A stretch of DNA of 64,000 bases. Source: Streptomyces griseus. Its GTDB lineage: Bacteria > Actinomycetota > Actinomycetes > Streptomycetales > Streptomycetaceae. A program made the translations under genes and the position numbers. The DNA is taken from positions 618,499 through 682,498 of the forward strand of contig NZ_MDKB01000002.1 in assembly GCF_001715295.1 (NCBI RefSeq), read 5' to 3'. Below the pieces are notes generated by a model. It saw only the letters and a list, made by a program, of their open reading frames with translations. It did not search any database and was not told the origin of the DNA. Shown in pieces: positions 1 to 7,730 of the stretch (its first letter is position 1; the number at the start of each line of letters is the position of its first letter).

Positions 1-2
1 AT

Positions 3-299
3 CTCTACGGCGCACTGACCGTCATCCTGACGGGGACGACGTTCCTCCTGGTGTCCTGGCTGACCTCGCCCGACGTGCAGTCGGCGTTCGCGTACACCGT
101 GGTCTGGTTCCTGCTGCTGGGCGGCGTGCGGCCGGCGTTCGAGCTGCAGTCCAAGCGCCGCCACGGCGGTGCGCCCGACTCCGACGCCGACCAGCTGGCC
201 CGGCTGACGCACGCCCCGGCGGCGATGTGGCTCTTCCTCTTCCACGCGGTGTCGCTCTGCTCACTGATCGGCGGCGGGCGCTGGATGCTCGGGCTCTGA
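3..299 (+). CDS. C-terminal end of an M50-like integral membrane metallopeptidase (partial)
   Basis: This frame is open from the left edge of the window, so the gene begins upstream; about 98 residues are visible. They contain two or three hydrophobic segments (around SAFAYTVVWFLLLGGV and AAMWLFLFHAVSLCSLIGG) separated by a polar loop with KRRHGG and DSDADQLARLTHAP. This looks like the C-terminal membrane part of the M50B-like peptidases of actinomycetes, which are often found beside aroA. The zinc-binding HExxH motif would lie outside the window, so the assignment depends on the tail and the position and is moderate. The internal GTG at 51 is not a credible start because the frame stays open and hydrophobic upstream of it. 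Confidence 0.6.
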   Translation, partial: LYGALTVILTGTTFLLVSWLTSPDVQSAFAYTVVWFLLLGGVRPAFELQSKRRHGGAPDSDADQLARLTHAPAAMWLFLFHAVSLCSLIGGGRWMLGL

Positions 300-402
300 G
301 GGCCGATGCCACCCAAGGCCCTCTACCACCCCTAAGTTACGTCCAGATTTCCCCCTATTTGTTCAGGCTCTGGGATTGCGGTGAGCCACTAAAGTGAGGG
401 GC

Positions 403-1782
403 ATGACCGAAAGCTCCGCGCACCCCGCCCTCTGGCCCGCCCCCCGTGCGACCGGGGCCGTCGACGCGACCGTCACCGTGCCCGGATCCAAATCGGTCAC
501 CAACCGGGCTCTCGTCCTCGCCTCCCTGTCCTCCGAGCCGGGCTGGCTGCGCCGCCCGCTGCGCTCCCGCGACACCCTGCTGATGGCCCAGGCGCTGCGC
601 GCGATGGGCGTCGGGATCGAGGAGGGAGTGGGCCCGGACGGCTCCGGCGAGGCCTGGCGCGTCATCCCGGCGGGCCTGCACGGTCCGGCCACCGTCGACG
701 TCGGCAACGCGGGCACGGTCATGCGCTTCCTGCCCCCGGTGGCCTGCCTGGCGGACGGCCCGGTCCACTTCGACGGGGACCCCCGCTCCTACGAGCGCCC
801 CCTGCACGGGGTGATCGACGCGCTGAAGAGCCTGGGCGCCCGGATCGACGACGACGGGCGCGGGGCACTGCCCCTGACCGTGCACGGTGCCGGTGCGCTG
901 GACGGCGGGGCCGTGGCGATCGACGCCTCCTCGTCGTCCCAGTTCGTCTCCGCGCTCCTGCTGTCCGGCCCCCGCTTCAACCAGGGGGTGGAGGTCCGCC
1001 ACACCGGCTCGGCCCTTCCCTCCATGCCCCACATCCGGATGACCGTCGACATGCTGCGTGCCGTCGGCGCCCAGGTCGACGAGCCGGAGACCGGCGGGGA
1101 GCCGGACGTCTGGCGCGTCTCCCCGTCCGCGCTCCTCGGCCGCGACCTGACGGTGGAACCCGACCTCTCCAACGCCCAGCCTTTCCTGGCCGCCGCGCTC
1201 GTCACCGGCGGGCGCGTCACCGTCCCCGACTGGCCGCTGCGCACCACCCAGCCGGGTGACGCCCTGCGCGAGATCTTCACCGCGATGGGGGGCAGCTGCG
1301 AACTGACCGAGCGGGGTCTCACCTTCAGGGGCTCGGGCCGCGTCCACGGCATCGACGTCGACCTGAGCGAGGTCGGTGAGCTCGCCCCGGGGATCGCCGC
1401 GCTCGCGGCGCTGGCCGACTCCCCTTCCACCCTCCGCGGCGTCGCCCATCTACGGCTCCACGAGACCGACCGCCTCGCCGCCCTCACCAAGGAGATCAAC
1501 GGCCTCGGCGGCGACGTCGTGGAGAGCGCCGACGGACTGCGGATCCGGCCCCGCCCGCTGCACGGCGGAACCTTCCGGACGTACGACGACCACCGCATGG
1601 CGACCGCGGGCGCGATCATCGGCCTCGCCGTGGCCGGGGTCGAGATCGAGAACATCGGGACGACGGCCAAGACGCTGCCGGACTTCCCGGAGATGTGGTC
1701 GGGCATGCTCGGGGCCGCCCCCGGGGCGGTCGGCGTCTCACCCGGAACCCTCGGGGCCGCCCCCGCAGGACGCGGGGTCTGA
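403..1782 (+). CDS. aroA: 3-phosphoshikimate 1-carboxyvinyltransferase (EPSP synthase)
   Basis: Transfers the enolpyruvyl group of phosphoenolpyruvate to shikimate-3-phosphate, the sixth step of the chorismate pathway for aromatic amino acids; a cytoplasmic enzyme. The 459-residue product carries the family motifs in order: [16 protein letters not shown] near residue 30, [14 protein letters not shown] near 110, the [15 protein letters not shown] patch near 180, and ETDRLAAL and [12 protein letters not shown] in the C-terminal half. The length is normal. ATG 403 is preferred to the in-frame GTG at 394 because the N-terminus fits homologues; a -10-like TAAAGT seven bases upstream of the ATG suggests a leaderless mRNA, although GAGGGG also sits just before it. 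The stop lies 4 bases before rsgA, so the two are cotranscribed. Confidence 0.95.
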   Translation: MTESSAHPALWPAPRATGAVDATVTVPGSKSVTNRALVLASLSSEPGWLRRPLRSRDTLLMAQALRAMGVGIEEGVGPDGSGEAWRVIPAGLHGPATVDVGNAGTVMRFLPPVACLADGPVHFDGDPRSYERPLHGVIDALKSLGARIDDDGRGALPLTVHGAGALDGGAVAIDASSSSQFVSALLLSGPRFNQGVEVRHTGSALPSMPHIRMTVDMLRAVGAQVDEPETGGEPDVWRVSPSALLGRDLTVEPDLSNAQPFLAAALVTGGRVTVPDWPLRTTQPGDALREIFTAMGGSCELTERGLTFRGSGRVHGIDVDLSEVGELAPGIAALAALADSPSTLRGVAHLRLHETDRLAALTKEINGLGGDVVESADGLRIRPRPLHGGTFRTYDDHRMATAGAIIGLAVAGVEIENIGTTAKTLPDFPEMWSGMLGAAPGAVGVSPGTLGAAPAGRGV

Positions 1783-1786
1783 GGGC

Positions 1787-2803
1787 ATGCGCCGTTACGG
1801 GAAGAATCCCGACGAGGACGACATCCGCGTCCGTCCCAACCGCAAGGGCAACCGGCCCCGCACCCACACCCGCCCCAAGCACGAGGACGCCCAGGACGGC
1901 ATGGTCCTCACCGTCGACCGCGGCCGGCTCACCTGCCTGGTCGACGGCCGCATCGTGATGGCGATGAAGGCCCGGGAGCTGGGCCGCAAGGCCGCCGTGG
2001 TGGGTGACCGGGTCTCCCTCGTGGGCGACCTCTCCGGCGACAAGGACACGCTGGCCCGCATCGTCCGCATCGGGGAACGCCGCTCCGTGCTGCGCCGCAC
2101 GGCCGACGACGACGATCCGTACGAGCGCGTGGTCGTGGCCAACGCCGACCAGCTCGCCGTCGTCACCGCGCTCGCCGATCCCGAACCGCGCCCCCGCATG
2201 ATCGACCGCTGCCTGGTGGCGGCGTACGACGGTGGCCTCTCCCCGCTCCTCGTCCTGACCAAGTCCGATCTGGCCTCGGCGGACAAGCTCCTGGAGGCGT
2301 ACACCCCGCTGGGCGTCCCCTACATAGTCACCAGCCGTGAGGAACTGGAGAACGGCGACGCCGCGGAGCGGGTGCGCGAACTGCTGGAGGACCGGGTGAC
2401 CGCCTTCGTCGGCCACTCCGGGGTCGGCAAGACGACGCTGGTCAACGCCCTGGTCCCGAAGGACAGGCGCCGGACCACCGGTGTGGTCAACGCCGTCACC
2501 GGGCGCGGCCGGCACACCACGACGTCGGCGCTCGCACTCCCGCTCCCCGACGCCCGCGGCTGGGTGATCGACACCCCGGGTGTGCGGTCCTTCGGGCTGC
2601 ACCACGTGGACCCCTCCCGGGTCATCAACGCCTTCCCCGATCTCCAGCCGGGTACGGAGAACTGCCCGCGCGGCTGCACCCACGACGGTCAGGAGCCGGA
2701 GTGCGCCCTGGACGCCTGGGTGGCGGAGGGACACGCGGACCCGGCCCGGCTCGACTCGCTGCGGCGGCTGCTCTCGACGCGGGAGCGCCGCGAGGGCGAC
2801 TGA
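1787..2803 (+). CDS. rsgA: Ribosome small subunit-dependent GTPase A
   Basis: Circularly permuted GTPase that checks late 30S subunit maturation and releases assembly factors. The 338-residue protein has a basic N-terminal tail (RVRPNRKGNRPRTHTRPKH), an OB-fold region, the permuted G-motif order LTKSD (residue 157) then GHSGVGKTTL (residue 209) then DTPGVRSFG, and a C-terminal zinc knuckle with CPRGCTH and EPEC. All key residues are present and the length is typical. The ATG lies four bases after the aroA stop, with GAGGG overlapping that stop as the likely ribosome binding site, so translation is probably coupled to aroA. Confidence 0.95.
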   Translation: MRRYGKNPDEDDIRVRPNRKGNRPRTHTRPKHEDAQDGMVLTVDRGRLTCLVDGRIVMAMKARELGRKAAVVGDRVSLVGDLSGDKDTLARIVRIGERRSVLRRTADDDDPYERVVVANADQLAVVTALADPEPRPRMIDRCLVAAYDGGLSPLLVLTKSDLASADKLLEAYTPLGVPYIVTSREELENGDAAERVRELLEDRVTAFVGHSGVGKTTLVNALVPKDRRRTTGVVNAVTGRGRHTTTSALALPLPDARGWVIDTPGVRSFGLHHVDPSRVINAFPDLQPGTENCPRGCTHDGQEPECALDAWVAEGHADPARLDSLRRLLSTRERREGD

Positions 2804-2946
2804 CGGACGGCGGTACGGGCGGCGGGTGTACCGCCGCCCGCGACAGCGCCGCCCGACCCGCGCACGTTTGCGAGCCGTCACGGCTGGTAAGGGCATAATC
2901 GCGACGAGCGAGACGAAGCCGTCACCTATGTGGGAGGCACCTGACG

Positions 2947-3270
2947 ATGGCGTGGTTGCTGGTCGTGGTCGCCGGACTGCTCGAGACCGGCTTCGCCGTG
3001 TGCCTGAAGCTCTCCCACGGGTTCACCCGGCTCTGGCCCACCATCGCGTTCTGCGCCTTCGCCCTCGGCAGCTTCGGGCTGCTGACCCTGTCCCTCAAGA
3101 AACTCGACGTCGGCCCTGCGTACGCGGTGTGGACCGGCATCGGCGCGGCCGGCACCGCTATCTACGGGATGGTCTTCCTCGACGACGTGGTCTCGACGCT
3201 CAAGCTGGTGTCGATCTCACTGGTGATCGTCGGGGTGATCGGTCTGCAGCTGTCCGGCTCCTCGCAGTAG
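2947..3270 (+). CDS. gdx: Small multidrug resistance family exporter, Gdx/SugE type
   Basis: 107-residue inner-membrane protein with the four transmembrane helices of the SMR family, which work as antiparallel dimers exchanging a cation for protons. The essential glutamate is present (E13 in GLLETGFAV), and KLSHGFTRLWP, GPAYAVWTGIGAAGTAIYG and the serine-rich last helix match the Gdx (guanidinium exporter) branch better than the EmrE branch. A GGGAGG ribosome binding site lies 9-10 bases before ATG 2947. No guanidine riboswitch core was found upstream. The gene sits 143 bases after rsgA and is probably its own unit. Substrate (guanidinium versus quaternary ammonium) is inferred from subfamily signature only. 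Confidence 0.85.
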   Translation: MAWLLVVVAGLLETGFAVCLKLSHGFTRLWPTIAFCAFALGSFGLLTLSLKKLDVGPAYAVWTGIGAAGTAIYGMVFLDDVVSTLKLVSISLVIVGVIGLQLSGSSQ

Positions 3271-3602
3271 GACCCGCGCGCCCCCGGCTTCCTCGGCGCC
3301 GCCGCCCTCGCACCGGGACCCGGGGTCGAGCGGCGCCGCGTCGCGGGCGTACCGAGCCGGACGCCGGGCCTCGGCACGTCAACCGCGCGCACGGCCGTTC
3401 CCGCGGACGCGGGCGGCACGCCGGGCCCGGCTTCCCGCCGGGTGAGGCCTCGTCACCTTCCGCACCACGGGCCGGACGTATCGGAGTTGGCGAGCTCCCC
3501 GATGCCTCGGAGGGGTCGCGCGACCCCCCGCCGCCGGCTCCCCGCTCCGCCGGGAAGCGGGCCCGTGTAGCCCGGTCGGGTGCCGGTGGATACTGTGACG
3601 GC
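3271..3602. other. Non-coding spacer between gdx and hisN
   Basis: 332 bases without a convincing gene. A loose GC-rich inverted repeat (GGCGCCGCC near 3295 against AGCGGCGCCG near 3330) could terminate gdx transcription. At the right end, TACTGT at 3591-3596 lies exactly six bases before the hisN ATG, the usual geometry of a Streptomyces -10 element driving a leaderless transcript. No clear -35 is seen. Open frames crossing this region are shadows with irregular codon use. Confidence 0.4.
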
Positions 3603-4403
3603 ATGCCCGACTACCACGATGATCTGCGCCTGGCCCACGTACTGGCGGACGCCGCCGACGCGGCGACGACGGCCCGGTTCAAGGCCCTGGACCTCAAGGT
3701 CGAGACCAAGCCGGACATGACCCCCGTGAGCGAGGCCGACAAGCACGCCGAGGAGCTGATCCGCGGACATCTGCACCGGGCCCGGCCGCGCGACGCCATC
3801 CTGGGCGAGGAGTACGGGGTCGAGGGCACGGGACCGCGGCGCTGGGTCGTCGACCCGATCGACGGCACCAAGAACTACGTGCGGGGTGTCCCCGTGTGGG
3901 CGACGCTGATCTCCCTCATGGAGGCGGGCGAGGACGGCTTCCAGCCGGTGGTCGGCGTGGTCTCCGCGCCGGCGCTGAACCGCCGGTGGTGGGCCGCCAA
4001 GGGCGCGGGGGCGTTCTCCGGCCGCAGCCTCACGTCCGCGACGCGGCTGCACGTCTCGAAGGTCGAGCGGATCGCGGACTCCTCGTTCGCCTACGCCTCG
4101 ATGACCGGCTGGGAGGAACAGGGGCGGCTCGACGGGTTCATGGACCTGACGCGGGCCTGCTGGCGGACGCGGGGGTACGGGGACTTCTGGCCGTACATGA
4201 TGGTCGCCGAGGGAGCGGTGGACATCTGCGCGGAACCCGAGCTCTCCCTGTGGGACATGGCCGCGAACGCGATCATCGTCCAGGAGGCGGGCGGCATGTT
4301 CACGAGTCTGGACGGCGTCCCCGGCCCGGGCGGCGGCAACGCCGCGGCCTCCAACGGCCTGCTGCACCACGAGTTGCTCGGCTACCTCAACCAGCGCCGC
4401 TGA
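3603..4403 (+). CDS. hisN: Histidinol-phosphatase, inositol monophosphatase-like family
   Basis: Dephosphorylates L-histidinol phosphate in the penultimate part of histidine synthesis; actinomycetes use this inositol-monophosphatase-type enzyme. The 266-residue protein has the Mg-binding set of the family: GEEYG, then DPIDGTKNY, and the C-terminal LWDMAANAIIVQEAGG. The length is normal. ATG 3603 has no ribosome binding site but has a -10-like TACTGT six bases upstream, indicating a leaderless message. A generic inositol-phosphatase role cannot be excluded, but the close match to the Streptomyces HisN form makes the assignment strong. Confidence 0.9.
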   Translation: MPDYHDDLRLAHVLADAADAATTARFKALDLKVETKPDMTPVSEADKHAEELIRGHLHRARPRDAILGEEYGVEGTGPRRWVVDPIDGTKNYVRGVPVWATLISLMEAGEDGFQPVVGVVSAPALNRRWWAAKGAGAFSGRSLTSATRLHVSKVERIADSSFAYASMTGWEEQGRLDGFMDLTRACWRTRGYGDFWPYMMVAEGAVDICAEPELSLWDMAANAIIVQEAGGMFTSLDGVPGPGGGNAAASNGLLHHELLGYLNQRR

Positions 4404-4528
4404 GTGCTCCGCGCGCCCCCTTGCCCTGCCACTTCCGGGGTGCAAGTCTGAGGACCCCCCACTTGTGAACTTGTGAATCGACTCACGAGAGCCGTTCGCA
4501 CGTCACTCCTCGAAGGAGGTGGCTCCCT

Positions 4529-4951
4529 TTGCTCGTACGTGACGCCATGAGCACGGTTGTCCTCACCATCGGCCCCGCTCACACACTCCGCCAGGCGGCC
4601 CGCCTGATGTCCGCCCGCCGCATCGGAGCGGCCGTCGTCCACGACCCCGACCACTGCGGCTTCGGGATCATCACCGAACGCGACATCCTCGAGGCGGTCG
4701 GTTCCGGACAGGACCCGGACATGGAGACCGCCTCCACCCACACCACGACCGACGTGGTCTTCGCCTCCCCCGCCTGGACCCTGGAGGAGGCCGCCGAGGC
4801 GATGACGCACGGCGGTTTCCGGCATCTGATCGTGCTGGACGGTGACGGGCCGGTGGGGATCGTCTCGGTCCGCGACATCATCCGGTGCTGGACGCCGGCC
4901 CGGCGGCCCCGCGCCGGCATGGTTCTCGGGCCCGCCTCACCGACACCCTGA
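4529..4951 (+). CDS. CBS-domain pair protein
   Basis: 140-residue soluble protein made of two CBS motifs: MLVRDAMSTVVLTIGPAHTL through FGIITERDILE, and TTTDVVFASPAWTLEEA through VGIVSVRDII. Such stand-alone CBS pairs bind adenosine nucleotides and usually act as regulatory partners; the partner is unknown. The start is TTG at 4529, chosen because an excellent GAAGGAGGT ribosome binding site ends eight bases before it and the domain begins immediately. A strong hairpin follows the gene. There is no obvious operon partner, since hisN is 125 bases upstream. Confidence 0.85.
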   Translation: MLVRDAMSTVVLTIGPAHTLRQAARLMSARRIGAAVVHDPDHCGFGIITERDILEAVGSGQDPDMETASTHTTTDVVFASPAWTLEEAAEAMTHGGFRHLIVLDGDGPVGIVSVRDIIRCWTPARRPRAGMVLGPASPTP

Positions 4952-4953
4952 CA

Positions 4954-5003
4954 GCGGTGGGCCGGATCCCCCGGGAGAAGCTCCCGCGGATCCGGCCCAC
5001 CGC
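4954..5003. terminator. Bidirectional terminator hairpin between the CBS gene and katA
   Basis: Arms 4954-4969 and 4988-5003 (GCGGTGGGCCGGATCC and its complement) form a perfect 16-bp stem, extended by an inner GGGAG/CTCCC pair around a three-base loop. It lies between the convergent CBS gene and katA and can serve both. Confidence 0.85.
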
Positions 5004-5160
5004 CGATGCCGAGCACCCTGGGGTGCGGGGCGAAAAGACCCGTCCGCCCGGCTACGGCCGGCGCGTCCGCGGCCCCCTCAGGGGCGACCCGGTACAACCG
5101 GCGCCGGGGCGGACGACCCTCCCCGCGCGAGCGCGCGCACCGGGAGGTGCGGGACCGCCG

Positions 5161-6630
5161 TCAGCCGCGCAGGGCCTGGACCGCGGCCTCCAGCCGCTTG
5201 CCGAAGTCTCCGTCCGCCTGCCGGAAGTTGTTGATCGCGCGATCGGCGATGTCGTCGCGCGAGACCTTCGCGATGAAGCCGGAGAGGTTGTCGATCAGGC
5301 GGCCCTTCTCGTCCTCCGACATCAGCCGGTAAAGGTTCCCCGCCTGGACGAAGTCGTTGTCCTCGGCGTGCACCGCGGCCTCGTGGTTGCCCGTGCTGCC
5401 GGTGACCGGGACCGGCTGCCACAGCGGCCGGTCCGTCTGGAACGGGCCGCCGAAGCTGTTCGGCTCGTAGTTCTTCGCGCCCTTGTGGCGGCCGTCGTAG
5501 AGGTAACCGTCACGACTGTTGGTGCGCGCCTCCGTGGCGTGCGGGCGGTTCACCGGCAGGTGGTCGGCGTTGATGCCGACGCGGTAGCGGTGGGCGTCGC
5601 CGTAGGCGAAGAGACGGCCCTGGAGCATCTTGTCCGGGGACGGACCGATGCCGGGCACGAAGTGTGCCGGGCTGAAGATCGACTGCTCGACCTCGGCGAA
5701 GATGTTCTCCGGGTTGCGGTTGAGCTCCAGCTTGCCGATCTCGATCGGCGGGTAGTCCGCGTGCGGCCAGACCTTGGTGAGGTCGAACGGGTTGAAGCGG
5801 TACGTGGCCGCCTCGGCCGCCGGCATGATCTGGACCTGCACGGTCCAGCTGGGGAAGTCACCGCGCTCGATGGACTCCCGCAGGTCGCGCTGGTGGCTGT
5901 CCGGGTCGACACCGGAGAGGCGGACGGCCTCCTCGGTGGTGAGGTTCTTGATGCCCTGGTCGGTCTTGAAGTGGTACTTGACCCAGAAGACCTCGCCGGC
6001 CTCGTTGTTCCACTGGAAGGTGTGCGAGCCGAAGCCGTCCATGTGGCGGTAGGAGGCGGGGATGCCGCGGTCACCGAAGAGCCAGGTCACCTGGTGCGTG
6101 GACTCCGGGGACAGACCCCAGAAGTCCCAGACGTTGTCCGCCTCCTGCGAGCCCGTGTACGGGTCGCGCTTCTGAGTGTGGATGAAGTCCGGGAACTTGA
6201 TGGCGTCCTTGATGAAGAACACCGGGGTGTTGTTGCCGACGAGGTCGTAGTTGCCGTCCTCGGTGTAGAACTTCAGCGCCCAGCCGCGGGGGTCGCGCAC
6301 CGCGTCGGCCGCGCCGAGGTTGCCCGCGACGGTGGAGAAGCGCAGGAACGTCTCGGTCTGCTTGCCGACCTCGGAGAGGAACTTCGCCCGCGTCCACTGC
6401 GAGACGTCACGGGTCAGCGTGAACGTGCCGTACGCGCCCGCGCCCCGGGCGTGCACGACGCGCTCCGGGATGCGCTCCCTGTTGAAGTGGGCGAGCTTCT
6501 CCAGAAGCGCCTGGTCCTGGACGAGAACCGGTCCACCCGGGCCAGCGGTCTCGCTGTTCTGGTTGTCGGCTACCGGCGCCCCGGCCTCCGTGGTGAGCGG
6601 TCCCTGCGTCACGTGCGCCTCCTGCGTCAT
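5161..6630 (-). CDS. katA: Monofunctional haem catalase (small-subunit, clade 3 type)
   Basis: Decomposes hydrogen peroxide in the cytoplasm. The 489-residue protein has all active-site elements: distal histidine H60 in [12 protein letters not shown], distal asparagine N133 in [12 protein letters not shown], and the proximal haem-ligand tyrosine Y343 in [14 protein letters not shown]. The length is that of the small-subunit catalases of streptomycetes (CatA/KatA). The start at 6630 gives MTQEAHV; a second ATG seven codons in (MTQGPL) is also possible. It is divergent from catR, and the shared intergenic region holds a -35/-10 pair overlapped by a palindrome, so peroxide-dependent derepression by CatR is expected. 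Confidence 0.95.
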   Translation of the reverse strand: MTQEAHVTQGPLTTEAGAPVADNQNSETAGPGGPVLVQDQALLEKLAHFNRERIPERVVHARGAGAYGTFTLTRDVSQWTRAKFLSEVGKQTETFLRFSTVAGNLGAADAVRDPRGWALKFYTEDGNYDLVGNNTPVFFIKDAIKFPDFIHTQKRDPYTGSQEADNVWDFWGLSPESTHQVTWLFGDRGIPASYRHMDGFGSHTFQWNNEAGEVFWVKYHFKTDQGIKNLTTEEAVRLSGVDPDSHQRDLRESIERGDFPSWTVQVQIMPAAEAATYRFNPFDLTKVWPHADYPPIEIGKLELNRNPENIFAEVEQSIFSPAHFVPGIGPSPDKMLQGRLFAYGDAHRYRVGINADHLPVNRPHATEARTNSRDGYLYDGRHKGAKNYEPNSFGGPFQTDRPLWQPVPVTGSTGNHEAAVHAEDNDFVQAGNLYRLMSEDEKGRLIDNLSGFIAKVSRDDIADRAINNFRQADGDFGKRLEAAVQALRG

Positions 6631-6686
6631 GTCCTGCGCAGTCGTCGCCTCCTGCGCAGCCTGTCCCTTGGCGTTTGCCGGTCTCG

Positions 6687-6714
6687 ATCCTACGATGGAC
6701 TTTGTCTAAGTCAA
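6687..6714 (-). promoter_or_regulatory. katA promoter with overlapping CatR-type operator
   Basis: Reading the minus strand, TTGACT (6709-6714) and TAGGAT (6687-6692) are separated by 16 bases, a good housekeeping promoter pointing into katA. The perfect interrupted palindrome GACTT-TGTCT-AAGTC (6698-6712) covers the -35 element and the spacer, which is where a Fur-family repressor would block polymerase. Its proximity to a catR gene supports this; actual binding is inferred. Confidence 0.7.
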
Positions 6715-6774
6715 GTGAACATCCAAATTCACACCCGTTCGGGACTCGATCCCTCCACTGTTAGGCTGGATCCC

Positions 6775-7194
6775 ATGAGTGACCTCCTGGAACGACTCCG
6801 CGGACGCGGCTGGCGCATGACGGCCCAGCGGCGCGTCGTGGCCGAGGTACTTGACGGTGAGCACGTGCACCTGACGGCGGACGAGGTCCACTCACGTGCG
6901 GTCGACCGGCTCCCGGAGATCTCCCGCGCCACCGTGTACAACACGCTCGGTGAGATGGTCTCCCTGGGAGAGGTCGTCGAAGTCTCCACGGACCGGCGCG
7001 CCAAGCGGTACGACCCGAACGCCCACCGCCCCCACCACCACCTGGTGTGCGCGCGCTGCGGCGCGATCCGGGACGTGCACCCCTCCGGCGATCCGCTGGC
7101 CGATCTGCCGGCCGACGAACGGTTCGGCTTCACCGTCTCCGACGTGGAAGTGACCTACCGCGGCGTCTGCCCGAGCTGCGCGGCCGCGGCCTGA
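6775..7194 (+). CDS. catR: Fur-family peroxide/metal-responsive repressor of catalase
   Basis: 139-residue Fur-superfamily regulator: N-terminal winged helix with ISRATVYNTLGEMVSLGEV, histidine-rich hinge HRPHHHLVCARCG, and C-terminal dimerisation half ending CPSC; the two CxxC pairs form the structural zinc site. Divergence from katA and the operator between them identify it as CatR/PerR-like rather than an iron or zinc regulator, though that is an inference. A -10-like TAGGCT (6762-6767) seven bases before the ATG suggests leaderless transcription, and the operator lies about 60 bases upstream, close enough for autoregulation. Confidence 0.85.
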   Translation: MSDLLERLRGRGWRMTAQRRVVAEVLDGEHVHLTADEVHSRAVDRLPEISRATVYNTLGEMVSLGEVVEVSTDRRAKRYDPNAHRPHHHLVCARCGAIRDVHPSGDPLADLPADERFGFTVSDVEVTYRGVCPSCAAAA

Positions 7195-7510
7195 GGCGTC
7201 TCGCTCACGAGCGGGGCGTGTTCCGGCAGTCCCGCTCGACCGGCGACAATCGCCCCGGCACCACCGGCATCGCGGCGAGTCTCCGCCGTCGGGGGCCCCG
7301 CACCGGATGCCGCCGGGTCGGCACTTCAGGGCGGACGGTGCTCCTCGCGCCTCGCGCCCCGGACCACGCGGACCAGCCGGACCGGCCGGCCGGGAGGGCG
7401 GCGCTCGCATGCCGGGAGGGACGGTTCCGCCCCCGTCCGCGCCACGCTCGCACGGAAGCCGGCCGGTCATGGAGTCGGCCGTTCATGAAGCCGACTGCCC
7501 GCGCACACGA
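7195..7510. other. Non-coding spacer between catR and the first initiator tRNA
   Basis: About 315 GC-rich bases in which I see no gene, tRNA or clear regulatory motif. Several open frames cross it but none has a ribosome binding site or recognisable product. Confidence 0.4.
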
Positions 7511-7546
7511 CCGAGGCCCGGATCCTCGAAAGGATCCGGGCCTCGG
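7511..7546 (-). terminator. Terminator hairpin downstream of tRNA-fMet copy 1
   Basis: Perfect 16-bp stem (7511-7526 with 7531-7546) and a CGAA loop, immediately 3' of the tRNA on its strand. The stem core GGCCCGGATCCT is shared with the hairpin of the second tRNA copy. Confidence 0.8.
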
Positions 7547-7635
7547 TCTTCAGTAGCGGGGACAGGATTTGAACCTGCGACCTCTGGGTTATGAGCCCAG
7601 CGAGCTACCGAGCTGCTCCACCCCGCGTCGTTGTG
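7514..7635. repeat. Direct repeat containing tRNA-fMet, copy 1 of 2 (other copy 10016-10137)
   Basis: A 122-base segment including hairpin, tRNA and eight flanking bases recurs at 10016-10137 with only two mismatches, both just 5' of the GTCTTC that precedes the tRNA 3' end. The homology stops sharply at both ends. Confidence 0.9.
7554..7627 (-). tRNA. Initiator tRNA-Met (CAT anticodon), copy 1
   Basis: A 74-base cloverleaf on the minus strand: acceptor arm CGCGGGG, D-arm with GCAGCTCGGTAGCTCG, anticodon loop CTCATAA, T-arm GGTTCAAATCC. Initiator hallmarks are the unpaired first position (C1 opposite U72) and three consecutive G:C pairs in the anticodon stem (GGG/CCC). CCA is not encoded; the bases after the discriminator A read CT. 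Transcribed toward a strong hairpin. Confidence 0.95.
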
Positions 7636-7730
7636 AGTGCAACGTTACGGCACCCCGCCGACCAGCGCAAATTCATTGCCGAGGCAGGACGCCGCCGGCC
7701 GGCGGGCCAGGACGGGCCCGCCGGCGACCG

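Noticed and set aside
2804..2946. Possible guanidine riboswitch before the Gdx-type SMR gene
   Set aside because: None of the conserved cores of the guanidine-I, -II or -III classes could be found by eye; only short unrelated hairpins are present.
4885..6774. Long plus-strand frame running into catR
   Set aside because: It is the antisense frame of katA joined to catR by chance; the regulator clearly begins at 6775.
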